DNA of 64,000 nucleotides from positions 3,088,842-3,152,841 of the forward strand of contig SDUX01000006.1 of NCBI GenBank assembly GCA_008729055.1, read 5' to 3'. The translations under genes were made by a program, and so were the position numbers. Source of the DNA: Pyropia haitanensis (taxonomy: Eukaryota > Rhodophyta > Bangiophyceae > Bangiales > Bangiaceae). Shown here one piece after another: positions 43,283 through 54,422 of the stretch (its first letter is position 1; each line of letters begins with the position of its first letter). The notes below the pieces were generated by a model. It was not told where the DNA came from and ran no database searches. It saw nothing but the letters and a program-made list of their open reading frames with translations.

Positions 43283-46281
43283 GCACCACCACCCCGACGA
43301 CGTGGGGTGGCCGACGTGGACCTACGCCCGTCGGCTGGGCGCGCCGCCCATCGCCGCCGCGGCCGCCGCCCGCGACCGACCGGCGGGGGGGGAGCCGGGA
43401 CGAGCGGCAGCGCGGGGCGGGGGGGGGGGTGGACGCGGCCGCCTGGCCACGCGGCGGCGTCGGCGGTCCGCGACTAGCCAGCGGCGTCGGTCGGCCACAA
43501 AGAGGGCGGCGGCGGCAGTGGCGGCAACGGCGGCGGCGGCGGCGGCGGCGGCAGCGGCGGCAGCGGCGGCAGCGGCGGCGGCGGCGGCAATGGGCGGCGA
43601 CAGCGACGGTCGAGCGGCGGGAAGAAGCAGCGGCAGCGTCGCGGAGCGCGTGGACGGTGGTGACAGCACCGCGGGGCGGCGTCCCGAGCCGGCCGCGACG
43701 GCACGCGCAGGTGTGGTGGGGAGGAGGGCGGCGGGGACGGGCGGGCGGCCGGGCGGTGTGGTTGGCGTGGCTGGGTCCACAACGGTGGCTGCGCTGCCCG
43801 ACCGCACGCTCGCCCACGCCACGGCTGCACACGCGCTTGCCGGCGCTCACGGTGCGGCCGTGCGCCAATTACAACGGGTGAGCTGCCGTCGACGGTGTCG
43901 TTAGGTGGAGTACGGTGGGTGTTCCAAAACCAAGCATCGAATGTGGGTGGACGAATGTACTTGTTACAGTACGGTGAGGCGCGCCCCCCGCCTGCAGGCA
44001 GCGATCAAATCAGGACAACGTGGAGCGGCCACCTGGCGTCGGATGGCCGTCGCGCCATACAGTAGGCTCACGTGAGCGGTCCGACAGACACTGACATTGG
44101 CGCAGTGACGGTGCTGGGCCAGCCCGTGCCCCCAATTCGGAGGCGGATCGTCGACAGCCCCTGTTTGAGGCGGCGCCAAGCTTGCGAGGACGAGCCACGT
44201 GCGGGGACGCGCGCGCGTGGGTGCCGGCTTCCGACCCCCGCGTCCGGGCGCGATGCCAGTGCCAGTGGGCAACGGCAACGGCGCCGGCAGCAGCAGCGGC
44301 AGCGGCAGCAGCAGCCATCACCGCTGCGGGTGGAGGCGACGGCCGTCGCTGGCGGTGACTGCCGCGCCGCGGCGGCCGCGGCGGTGATGGCCGCGCCGCG
44401 GTCCCACGCGGTGGCCCGGTGGTGCGCCAGCGCCTCGGCAGGACGGGCGTGGCAGACGACGTGCGGGGGGGGGGTGGATGGCCCGGCGAGCGCGGCTGGC
44501 GCCGCGGCGACGGCGCCGGCGGCGGCGGCTGCGACGGCGGCGGTGGCGGTGGCGGTGGTGGGGGTGGCGGCCGCAGCGACCACTGCTGCTGCGCGCGACG
44601 CCCGCAGCGCTCGATCGAGGAGGTCGGGGGGTCCAGAACTTTGGTGGGGGTGTGGCGGCAGGCGGGAGGGGCGCGACGCAGCTGCAGACGACCGCACCAC
44701 CAGGCACATGAGCATGGCGCCACCCGCCACGACGGTCGCGGCGGCCACCGACGCGGCAACGGCAGCCGCGCGGCAGAAGAGACGGCCAGCGGCAGCCTTC
44801 CTTGCGTCGGCCGTCCTTGCACAGAGCGCCCATCAGCCCTGCAGTGCCAGCCCTCAGCCAGAATGGCGGGGGAAGGGAAGAGGCGATAGGGTGGGTGACC
44901 GCCAACCCATGCAGCATCGGCCGCGGCGGCCGCCAAGGGAGTGACGGCGGCGGCGGCCGCGGTGCCGACGGCCGTGGGCCTGCCAGCAAGGAAGCAGCGG
45001 CTGCAGAGGTAGCGCCTCCGCTATACCGGTGCGCTCGCGTTGGCCCGCGTCTACGCGAGACCCGAACGACTCGCCAGGTCCCTCCATGTCGCGTTCCGCC
45101 GGTGACCCATTGTTACGTGGTACGACCCGACCGCGTGCACCAGTCCAGCCGGTCGATGTGCCGCAAAGGCTTTGCAAGAAGCGTGATATGACTATGTATA
45201 GCGCACTGTCAGCGTACAGAGTTCGGACGATGCTTGCAGTCGTTGCCAATGAACGGGCCGCTGCAACGTAGCGCGTGTCGGGTTTTTCTCCGAGTAGTGT
45301 CAGACAAAGCTCTTGTAGCATCCAGGGAACGAGAAATTGCATAGGACCCCCTCTCCGCACGGCACCTTGCCATATCCTGCGCGGTCATCCGCAGTTCTTC
45401 GCGAAAGCGGTCTCCCGTCCACCTGCGGGTTCGGCCCGCCCCGCGCGGGGCACACGCAGAGTCCCCCACAACCGCCGCACGTCCAGTCCGGCTGGTGCGG
45501 GCCCGTGACAGCGCAAGCCGGCTGCGTTGATTGGTCACGCGCCGCAGAAAGGGCTCCATGGGTCCACGGTGGGCGCTCGGTCAATGACTACAGTTGGAAA
45601 ACCAGTACACCCCGTTTTCGACACAGAGATGAGAGGAGGCAGCCGGGGGCGGCCTCGTTTGCAGGCAGCATGTACGTATCGTGGGAAGGCGCTGACCACA
45701 GGCAGCGCACGACCCGCCGCCACCTCTGGCTCTCATGGACTACTCATGAATTCTTGCTGGCTATTGCAACCACAGTTTCGCCTGTGTCCGACGGCCGGTA
45801 CTCTACCTACGTACCACCAGGGTCCTCCCTAACGAGGTCGCAGCGCACGGCGGACAGCGGTGTCAGTGGGGGTGAGAGAGTGGACGACCGCGCGGGACCA
45901 AGCCCGAATTGTCAGGAAGCTCGGAGCGGGAGGACTGTGGTACGCTACGCATCGTTTGCATTGCGGTCGCAACCCATGGGTGCCGACGGCATGTACGTTG
46001 CTGCTGAGGGGCGTGCCCACCGGTTGCCCTGTGGCTTCAGAGGCAACGGTTGGTGACGGCGCTCACGGCGAGCACGCCCGTCACACCCAAAGCCGACGCG
46101 CCGTGCCCGTCTGCGCGCGCGTCCCAAGCAGGACTCTCACGTGTACAAGACACTCACACCATCGCGCGAGGGAGAGTCCATGGACTCATTGCTCCCACGT
46201 GCGGCCAGCCGCTCCTCTGTTCACCACCCACCCGCGCTTGGCACGGTGGCTGCCCGCCGCGCCTCCTCTGCGGGTGCCACG
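43283..46281. other. Mostly intergenic; weak coding hints only
   Basis: 43340-43880 is open on both strands with no motif. At 44400-44760 the minus strand reads VAAATVVAGGAMLMCLVVRS, a possible membrane anchor, but no good start or continuation was found. 44890-46140 is less GC-rich. A Cys-rich minus-strand frame at 45300-45584 is listed separately. No RNA gene was recognised. Confidence 0.35.
45300..45584 (-). CDS. Possible Cys-rich C-terminal exon
   Basis: The minus-strand frame reads ACAVTGPHQPDWTCGGCGGL, CVCPARGG and finally GKVPCGEGVLCNFSFPGCYK followed by SFV and a stop. Eight cysteines in about 70 residues and the closing FPGCYKSFV look like the end of a secreted protein. No start codon of quality or matching upstream exon was found, so it could be a gene remnant or chance. 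Confidence 0.25.
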   Translation of the reverse strand: MTERPPWTHGALSAARDQSTQPACAVTGPHQPDWTCGGCGGLCVCPARGGPNPQVDGRPLSRRTADDRAGYGKVPCGEGVLCNFSFPGCYKSFV

Positions 46282-47508
46282 ATGGCCGCCCGCCGCGCCT
46301 CCCCTTTCTGGGCCACCCTTGCAGTTGCGGCAGCCGCTGCCGTCGTGGCAGCCGCACCTACGGCCAGTGCCGCCGCTCTTCAATCGGGCTGTGTCCAGGC
46401 GGGTCGCCCAGCGATTCGGCTGGGCTACTATGGCTCGTGGGGGGCCAACTGGACGTGCCACCCCACCACCCCCGCCCTCCTCAACGCGGCTGGAGACGAC
46501 TACACCCACCTGGCATGGTCCTTTGCGGACGTTGGCCCCAACTTGACGCTTGCCCCTGCTGCGGAGGAGGACGCGGCCCACTTTGCACGGTTCAACTCGA
46601 TCAAGGAGTCTCGCCCTAACCTGCGCACCCTCATCGCAGTCGGCGGCTGGGCGTTCAATGACGATCCCGTCAAGCGCGACCGCTGGTCGCGCATGGTCGC
46701 GACCGAAAAGACGCGGCGTGCGTTTGCCGCGTCGGCGGTCCAGTTCATTGTCGCTTACGGGTTTGACGGCGTGGACCTTGACTGGGAGTACCCCGTGGCG
46801 GAGGACCGTGCGGGCCGGCCAGAGGACCGGGCCAACTATGTGGCACTCGTCGCGGAGATGCGCGCCCAATTCTGGCAGACGGTGGTAGACGGACGTCAGC
46901 CGCTGTTGTCCGTGGCGGTGCCATGCGGCGGCCGCTACCTCAACGGCTTTGACCTGCCTGGTATGGCCAAGCACGTGGACTGGATTGGCGCCATGTGCTA
47001 CGACCTGGCCGGCGCGTGGGGGCCGCCCCCCTACACCACCGGCGCGCACACCAACTTGACGTCCATCGTCTCGGCGGTCGACGGCATGCGCGCGGCGGGC
47101 GTGCCCGACGAAAAGCTCCTCCTGGGCATGGCCGCGTACGGCCGCACGTGGACGCTGAGCGACCCAGCGGCGTGTGCGGCCGGCGGCGCCCCGTTTTGCA
47201 ACGCCACCGCCGTTGGCCGCGCCGGCCCGTGCACCGACGAGGCGGGCGCCCTGTCCGTCTATGAGGTGGATGCCGCGATGGCCAAGCAGGGGGGGGGCGG
47301 CTGCGGCGGCGCTGGCGGTATGGTCGCCAAGGGAACCGCGGCGGGGTCTGCGTGGACGATCATTGACGGCGACCAGTGGGTGTCGTACGACACGACCGAG
47401 ACGGCGGCGCTCAAGCTCGCGGCGGCGAAAGAGCGCTGCCTGGCTGGCACGATGGTGTGGTCGATCAACATGGCCGACGCGTCACACTTGTATGGGCCGA
47501 TCGCCTGA
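46282..47508 (+). CDS. Secreted GH18 chitinase
   Basis: GH18 enzymes cleave beta-1,4-linked N-acetylglucosamine polymers with substrate-assisted catalysis. The product is 408 residues from ATG 46282. Residues 1-30 (MAARRASPFWATLAVAAAAA...) form a signal peptide. The barrel starts at IRLGYYGSWGANW. Next come LRTLIAVGGWAFND, the GH18 signature FDGVDLDWEYP with catalytic Glu169, LPGMAKHVDWIGAMCYDLAG, and the closing MVWSINMADASHLYG. All residues of DxxDxDxE are present, so it should be active. A Cys-rich insert (CTDEAG, GGGGCGG) may hold a disulfide. Earlier in-frame ATGs exist from 46141, but the signal peptide argues for 46282. The gene has fewer homopolymers than its neighbours and is unbroken. 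Confidence 0.9.
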   Translation: MAARRASPFWATLAVAAAAAVVAAAPTASAAALQSGCVQAGRPAIRLGYYGSWGANWTCHPTTPALLNAAGDDYTHLAWSFADVGPNLTLAPAAEEDAAHFARFNSIKESRPNLRTLIAVGGWAFNDDPVKRDRWSRMVATEKTRRAFAASAVQFIVAYGFDGVDLDWEYPVAEDRAGRPEDRANYVALVAEMRAQFWQTVVDGRQPLLSVAVPCGGRYLNGFDLPGMAKHVDWIGAMCYDLAGAWGPPPYTTGAHTNLTSIVSAVDGMRAAGVPDEKLLLGMAAYGRTWTLSDPAACAAGGAPFCNATAVGRAGPCTDEAGALSVYEVDAAMAKQGGGGCGGAGGMVAKGTAAGSAWTIIDGDQWVSYDTTETAALKLAAAKERCLAGTMVWSINMADASHLYGPIA

Positions 47509-49194
47509 GGCGCCCGCCATAGTGGACCGTGTGCGTTTTGTTCTTTACTCCCAAGGAGCTCTGCATTTTTGTTGGCGGAGGAAGAGGCTGTCCGGTGGTC
47601 GCTAGGGGCGGCTGCGCGCGAGGCGGCAGTTCAGGACTACCCGAATTGTCCAGGGCGGGGTTTTTGACACGGTATTGAGGATGCGCGTTGCCCCGCCATC
47701 TTGGCGACAGGGACTTGCGCAGACACCAGGCGCTTAGACAGCAACCGCTCCGCCAGGAGCACATTCACTGCCATCCGGTCGGCGGCCGAGCTTGCGGCAG
47801 ACAGGCGGAAATAAAGAGTGGATTGAAAAGGCGGACTACTGCCGCCGCGGAGAGAGGTGCGCAGTGCGACCCGCCGGTGGCCGACGCTGAAGGCGGTGGA
47901 ACGGCCGCCGGCCAGGCTCCTCGTCAGCGCGGGGCGTTGGCCGCCGCTGTGCGCTCAAGAACTGAACCAGAGGGGTCGACGCGGAGAAACGTGGCGACAG
48001 GGAGGGTAACGATTGGCGATGCAAGGTGGACCCAACCGTCCCTCCGCCACCATCAAGTAGGAGGGACGTCCACGGCGGTGGCGTCGAGTTGCGGCGCGGC
48101 GCAGCCGAGGAGCCCCGCAGACAACAGAATTGCGGGCGGAATAGCTTGGTCTCGAACAGCCGCCTCGTCCGTACTGGCGGCCATCCCGTGTGCAACACCG
48201 CGCCCGCCCTCCCCCCTGGGTGCCGCAGCTGGGCGGGGGGGGCTCTCATGAACTGACTGGCACGCCGTCCCGTCGGGAGTCGTGTCCACTCCCGCCCGGC
48301 CGGCCCGTCGGTCGTGAGGGTGCAAGGGCGCGCCCGGTTCGAAAGCCGTGCCCACCGCGCAGAGGTGGAGCGAGCACCGTCGCCCGTTTTTTGTTCTTTC
48401 TGTTTTTTGGGCGGACGTGTCCGCACGTTGCGCGTCACCCTCCCCCGCCCCCCCCTCGCGGCGCGCCATGACAAGCCACCCCGTTGCACGCCGCCACCGC
48501 TGACACCGCCGCCGCCGCCGCCGCCGCTGCTGCTGGTGCCGGCGCGTGACCGCACTGGCAGCGACGCGCGGGTCGGGGACAACCGGCCGGTCGCCCCTGA
48601 CGGCGCCTCAACGGCGACGGCGGCCACGGCCGCACCAAAAGCCGGCCGCGAGCGCTGACGCCGCCCATAAGGGCGCCGAGGGGTAGCCACCGCACTCACG
48701 CACCTGCCCACGCGCCCAACGCAGGGCAGGGATGGGGACGCGCCGCGCCGTCGCAATGGCGCCGTAACGGCTGCGGTGTCCGCGAGCGGAGGGTGGGGGC
48801 ATCAGGACGCCCGCGCGGCCAAATCAGGGGTGGGGGGGAAGCTCGGCCGTGCCGGCCGCGGGCCGCCGCCACCTCCAGCGGCCATCGCCGCCGCCCGCGA
48901 CAGCTGCGGCATGGAGATATTCGTGAAGAGTGCATACGTGCCACACGGCCACGCCGTCGTCGCCGCGTGGCGCGTCACGCGGGCCCCAGTGGCACGCGAG
49001 CGGGACGCACAGTCCACAGGCCGACCGCGTGCGCCGTCGGACAAAAGGCGGAAACACAACAAAGATAAGCAGGGTGCAACGCGGGTATCGCCAGGCAAGA
49101 CGCAACAGGATGAGAAACCACTTACCCCCCCCCCCTTCCCCATTCCCCTCCTCACACGCCCTCCACCTCGCTCCCCCGCACGCCCCCTTCCCTC
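47509..49194. other. Intergenic, no supportable gene
   Basis: 47510-48400 is less GC-rich and includes AATAAA at 47810-47815, a candidate poly(A) signal for the chitinase. 48380-48470 is a T/C-rich tract followed by an ATG at 48470 with only a very short frame. Minus-strand readings at 48802-49000 (AATTAWPCGTYALFTNISMP) look faintly gene-like but lack any context. Confidence 0.4.
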
Positions 49195-50201
49195 TCATGA
49201 GCCCTCGTAGGGGGGGTGCCGGTCGCCCCCCCCCCCGTCCCGAGCCGCGTCCCGCTCCGGCCGCATCTCGTCGGGCACGACGGGCGCGGCCATAGGCGTG
49301 TCAAAGCCTTCAGGCAGGGCCCACTTGAACGCGGCGCCGACGCCTGCGAGACGGTTCACCCAGGGCGGGCTCCCCACCCCCGTCAGCCGCCGGCACAGCT
49401 GGTCCGCAAAGTGGTTGCAGTTTCTGTGCCGACCCGCCGCCGTCGCCACCACCACGGGACCGCCCACCCCCGCCCGGGGAGCAACAGAAACAAGAACAAC
49501 AGACCGCAAAGCCCGCTGGGGCAGCCTGTAGTGTGAGCAGGCGAACAATGCTCCACGGACTGGAGGAGAAGAAGCGCACCCCACCGTCCCATTCACGGCG
49601 GACGCCCGCAGGGGCTGGGCCGCCCCACCCGAAAACGATGCGAGCCGGCGAGAGGGCCCTCGACACCGACACCGCACGCACAGCTGTGCACCAGCCCGCT
49701 CGCGGGCGATGGGCGAGCTCGCCCCGCCTCCCCCCCTCCTCCCAACCCAACGTACCTTGTCAGCAGGTTATAGCCCGCGCCCGGCCACGCGACGCCCATC
49801 GCGCGCACAATTTCGCGCACCTCGGCGGCGCTATACACGCACTCCCCCAGCGGGATGGACTGGCAAAAGTCCGCGCCCGGCGCGGACCGCGGGCGCACCT
49901 CAAAGACGCCCGTCCCCGACTCGGCGTGCCCGCCAAATGCGTACTCGGTGCCGCCCACCTGCACGCCCGAGTGGTGCAGGCCGAGGCCAGTCGACGCAAG
50001 CATGGATGTGAACGCTGCGAGGGAGGGGGGGGGGGACGGCACCGTCAGGTTGTACACGTTGAGGATGACCGTCGGGCGCGTGGCGGGGCTGAGAGGGAGG
50101 CTCGACACGTGCCGGGGGAAGGAGGGTGGGGGGGGGAGCGGGGGGGCCGACGGCGCCGCCGGCAGGGACAGGGAGGGGGGGGCCCTGCCTCCATTGCCGT
50201 G

Positions 50202-50240
<39 letters not shown>

Positions 50241-50342
50241 GCCGATGCCGTTGGCGGCCGGCAGCGCGTCGAGGGGTGGAGGCGCGGCCGCCTCGTCAGG
50301 CCCGTCCGGCGTCGGCGCCGCCGCCGTGGGGGGCGCATCCAT
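49195..50342 (-). CDS. PPPDE/DeSI-family isopeptidase, two exons
   Basis: PPPDE (DeSI) proteins are cysteine isopeptidases that remove SUMO or ubiquitin or remove S-acyl groups from proteins. Exon 1 is 50342-49756 and exon 2 is 49423-49195, joined by ACAAG/GTACGT and GGCACAG/AAAC in matching phase, with a 332-base intron. The 271-residue protein has a Gly/Pro-rich N-terminus of about 100 residues. Then come PTVILNVYNLT, GLGLHHSGVQVGGTEYAFGG with the catalytic His, GVFEVRPRSA, and across the splice GAGYNLLTR/NCNHFADQLC with the catalytic Cys in NCNHF, then PPWVNRLAGVG. Order and spacing match the DESI2 (PPPDE1) branch. It is divergent from the EGY-like gene, sharing a 912-base upstream region. 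Confidence 0.88.
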
Positions 50343-51254
50343 CGCGACCGTCAGAGGGCAAGAGGGGGAGGGGGGAGGCGCCGCACCGCTGGGTGCCGCA
50401 ACACCGCCGCGACCACGCCCCGACCGCGGCGCGCCGCAGAGGTCGCGTCTCAGGGGATGTGGTCTTGCGGCCTCGGGCGCGGCCGGCGACAGCGGGTGCT
50501 TGCCGACGAAGCGGGGGCGGAAAAAGGATGAAGGGGAGGGGGGGGGGGGACGGAAAAGAGAAGGCCAAGCGGATTGCCACTCGTGGCGCAGGCGAAACCG
50601 AAGAACACCGTCCGCCACGGTAGAGGGGTGGTCGGGGCAGGAGGGCGGGAGGACAGAAGAGGCTGCTGGGAAGGCCTGACCACGCGGCGGTGCGGGTTGG
50701 CCACGCGGCGCCGCCGAGCGGGAGCCACGCCCGCGCCCGCGCCGCGCGCCCCATCCGGAGCAGGGCGGTACAGTGGCAACAAATACTTACATTCGAACGA
50801 AAAATTGGTATTTAAATGTCTGTTTTCAATTCGAATATCGTGGTCGTACATGACTGCGGTACACGCAGTACACAATGCATGTCCGCTGTACCGTAAACAA
50901 ATTCGAGTTGACCAAGTACGTCCGTCGCGAGAGCTGGCGGACGTGGAGCCCAACTTTTGCACCTCCACGGGTGCTGCAGCCCGCCCTTGCTGAGATACGC
51001 TCAGCGCGACTGCCATTGCCCCCGCGCGTGTCCCGCCGGTGGCCGTGGTGGTGGGCGCTCCCTCCACCCCGCGCTGCGCGTGGTCCGTCTGGCTGGGAGC
51101 GCGGGGCGATCAAGGGCGGCGATCCCACGGCGATACCGCAGACGTCTGGCCATTCCCGCGTGGACGCTACGGATCCCGCCGTGGCTGCCTGGGACTCTGG
51201 CTGCTACCGACGGCCTGCGTGCGGCCGTCTCCGTCGCCCCTCGCTTCCTTTACC
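50343..51254. promoter_or_regulatory. Divergent intergenic region with AT-rich island
   Basis: It separates the start codons of the PPPDE gene (minus) and the EGY-like gene (plus). 50766-50893 is strikingly AT-rich for this window, contains TATTTAAAT at about 50809-50817, and is bounded by an 8-base inverted repeat CGGTACAG (50766-50773) and CTGTACCG (50886-50893). Inside, ATTCGAA (50791-50797) and TTCGAAT (50830-50836) are also inverted. It could be a shared promoter core or a small inserted element. 50530-50560 on the minus strand is the C/T-rich leader of the PPPDE gene. Confidence 0.5.
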
Positions 51255-51464
51255 ATGGGCTCTCTTGGCCAGCCGCCACCGCCGCGGCGGGTCGGCTGTG
51301 GCGGGCGTGACCGCGCGACCGCCGCGGCGCCGGCGGTGGCGTTTGTGAGCGGCGGGGGGGTGACCCGGCCCGGCCTTGGCCGGCTGCCGCCGCCGGCGTC
51401 GGCGGCTGTGGCGGCCGTCGCCCGCCGCGCGCCCCGTTGGCGGTCCGTGGGAGCCACCGGTGGC

Positions 51465-51496
<32 letters not shown>

Positions 51497-53471
51497 CGGC
51501 TGGGCCCGCGGCCGGGTGGTGGTGGCGGCTGGGGGGCGCGGCCGCGGCACCGCCGCGGCCGCCGCGCCGCGGCCGCCGCTGCGCGCGTCGTTGGCCGACG
51601 GCGCGAGTGACGCGGGGGAGGGCGTCGCGGGCGAGGCCGCCGCGGCGGGGGAGCCCGCCGCGGCGGCGTCCCCGGGGGGCGGGGGGGGCGGGGGGGGGGA
51701 TGACGGCGACAAGAACAAGCGCCGCGAGGCGGCTCGCGCGGCACGGATGGAGGCGGAGCGGCTAGCCCTGCAGGCGGAGCGGGCAAGGTAGGTGGGAGCT
51801 GCGGCGGGGGGATGAGGGGGGTGCGGTCTGCTGGCGGTGGTTGATGTGACTGACCTGGGGGGGGGGCGGGGGGGGGGGGGCTCGTGCTGGTTGAGACGCG
51901 CGTGGCCATGCGCCGTGTGCCTCTGTACCGTGTGGCGGGGCGCCTGCGATTTGGCGCTCCTGTGCTGACTGTGGGATGCTGTTTTTGTTGGCGATGATGG
52001 ACCCACGTTGGTTGGTGTGGCCGTGTGCGGTTGCGCTGCTTTTGGCGCTGACTGTTTTGTTGTTTTCGCGCCGCCGCCGGACAGGGTTGAGGCGGAACGG
52101 GCGCAGCTGGAGCTGGAGCGCAAGCGCCTGGAGCGGGACAAGGCGCGGTCCAAGATGCCGGCCAAGGGGGCCGACGCGGAGGAGGCCTCCGCAGCATCGA
52201 CTGCCGAGCCGCTGGCCAAGCCCCCCGCGGATGTGGGCGCGGCCGGCCTGCCGAGCGTGACGGGTGGCCTGTTCAACCCATCGCTCGCGGCGATGGTGCC
52301 TCGCGTGTCAGAGGAGGACATCAAGACGCTGAAAGAGACGGTCATGTCCATGGACACCTTCTTTGTCACGTCCGTCGACCGGTCCATGTTTGCCGACCGG
52401 GTGGTCTTTCGGGGCAACCTCCGGACGACGCCGGAGAAGGCGCTCGCGTCCATCCTCGCGTCGGCCAAGTCGCACGGCCTGTCGGACCGGGTCCGCCTGT
52501 TCCTGATGCAGGACCCGGCGGCGCGGGACGACACGACGGTGGTGGTGGCCATCCCGTCTGAGGCGGCGCCCCCGCCGCCGGGTGTGCAGAACAAGCTGTT
52601 TGCGGTGCTGGGCGTTGCCGTCGCGGCCTTCACGACGCTCAGCTATGGGGTGGGCATCTTTGGGGTGACGCCCGAGTTTGTCAACGCCATTGCCATTGGC
52701 AACACAGACGTTATCAACAACACGCTGCCCCTGTCGCTGGGCACGGCGGTTGTGACGGCCGCCCACGAGGTGGGCCACCGGGTGGTTGCCAAGGCGCGCG
52801 GGGTGAAACTCGGCCTCCCCTTCTTCCTGCCGTCGCTCCAGATTGGGAGCTACGGGTCGGTGACGCCGCTGGCGGACTTCCCGCCCAGCCGCAAGCACCT
52901 CTTTGACGTGGCCGCCGCGGGGCCCGCCGCGGGCTTTGCCCTCTCCCTCGCCGCCGTCGTGGCGGGCCTGCTGCTGACGTCGTCTGGGGAGGTGGCGGAC
53001 TGGTTCCCGCAGGTCCCGGCGGGCCTCTTCCGCGCGTCGCTGCTGCTGGGCTCCCTCGCCGAGGTGCTCTTGCCGGCGGGCTTTCGCGACGCCGCCACCG
53101 TGGCGGTGGATCCGCTGGTCGTGGTTGGCTACACCGGCCTCCTCGTCAACGCGCTGAATATGCTGCCGATTGGGCGGCTGGACGGCGGGCGCGTGGCGCT
53201 TGCCGCGCTCGGCCGGCAAGCGTCCGGGCTGGTGTCGTGGGTGTCCCTCATCGCTGCGTCCGCGGCGGCGCTGCTGGGTGACTCGCCGCTTCTCCTGTAC
53301 TGGTCGTTGCTGGTCGTCTTTTTCCAGCGCGAGGCCGAGCTGCCGTGCACGGACGAGGTGACGCCCCTGGACACGTCGCGGCAGGTGGGGGCGGTGGCGT
53401 TGCTTGTGCTCGCCGCGCTGGTGCTGGTGCCCTTCCCCGACTCTCTGACGAACGTGACAGGGCAGTTTTGA
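51255..53471 (+). CDS. EGY: EGY-like plastid site-2 protease, two exons
   Basis: EGY proteins are intramembrane metalloproteases of the plastid inner or thylakoid membrane. Exon 1 is 51255-51787 and exon 2 is 52085-53471 (GCAAG/GTAGGT, GGACAG/GG, phase 2, 297-base intron); the product is 639 residues. The N-terminus is Ala/Arg-rich without acids, like a transit peptide. A charged coiled-coil follows (MEAERLALQAERAR/VEAERAQLELERK). The family marker GNLR is in VVFRGNLRTT. The zinc site is HEVGH (His405, Glu406, His409), and the second site is NMLPIGRLDGG (Asn536, Asp544). At least six hydrophobic helices follow GVQNKLFAVLGVAVAAF. All catalytic residues are present. The frame is unbroken despite G-runs in exon 1. 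Confidence 0.9.
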
Positions 53472-54422
53472 GGCGGACGTATTCAGTTGTGCGGGGGGTG
53501 GTGGTCAACCAAATGGGTGCCGGGGGGTGTCCAGGACCGCGGGTGGGTGCTGTCCAGGCAGTGGCGGACGGATCGGGGCTTGCGCTGTGGGGTGCGTCAG
53601 ACAGGCGCTTTTTGTCTATCTCTTTTCGCGCAGTGTCGCCTGCGTACTGCAGTCTGTTTTTGTTTGTAGGCAGCAAATACACAGCCAGCCCTCCTCTTGA
53701 CCTTGTTCCCAGGCTTCGTCTGACGCGCCGTACCCATCGTCCGAGGGCGTCAAGGGACAAGCGGCCTGTGAGATTAATTTCATCTGCATAATTTCTTCAG
53801 GGCATCCTACTGCTCTACCTGTAGTTTACGGACTGGCAGCTCAAGTCGCCATCGACCGAGGACGCCTCGCCGCGTGTTCACGTGCACTGGTGGCTGTCGA
53901 GTTGAATAAAATTGTGTCCCCGCCCTCATTTTCTGATTCACCCGCTTGTCCCTGGCTCTCGCCAGCCCCCACCTGTACACCGCCCACCGCGTGCCCACAA
54001 ACCCACCCCTGCTGCCAGTGCCGCCAACTCACCCAGAAGCGGTGTTTCTTGCGCCTCCCCCCCTGCGCCCCGACGGCCGGGGCTGGGGCGCCGCTGTCCG
54101 CGACGTCTCGCGCCTGCGAGAAACGGATTGCAAGCGCACGCGGGTGCAGCAGACAGGCCAGCGTCCACGGCCGGCGAGCGTGCCACGCTGCCCCATCGAT
54201 CCGCCCGCTTCCCCCTACCCGAGGAGTGGTAGGGCTACGCGCAGATCCTCTTGCGGTGGGCCGCCGCCTGTACGGACCGTGGCCGTCGCGCCCTCTTGGC
54301 CGCCCTGCCCCGACCGCCACCTTGACCACTTCGCCCCGATTACTCCCTGGTGGGGGCCTCGTTGCGCTCACCCTCTCTTGCCCTCCTGTGTGTCCCAGTC
54401 CCCCCCCCCTGCGTCGGTGACC
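53472..54422. other. Intergenic
   Basis: The 3' region of the EGY-like gene is less GC-rich and contains AATAAA at 53905-53910, a possible poly(A) signal. 54370-54420 is C/T-rich before the next ATG. No gene is seen. Confidence 0.5.

Noticed and set aside
45337..46056. Plus-strand open frame of 239 codons
   Set aside because: Product has no recognisable motif or plausible composition, and no leader precedes it.
48300..48380. tRNA-like GGTTCGAAA segment
   Set aside because: No acceptor stem, D-arm or anticodon arm could be folded around it.
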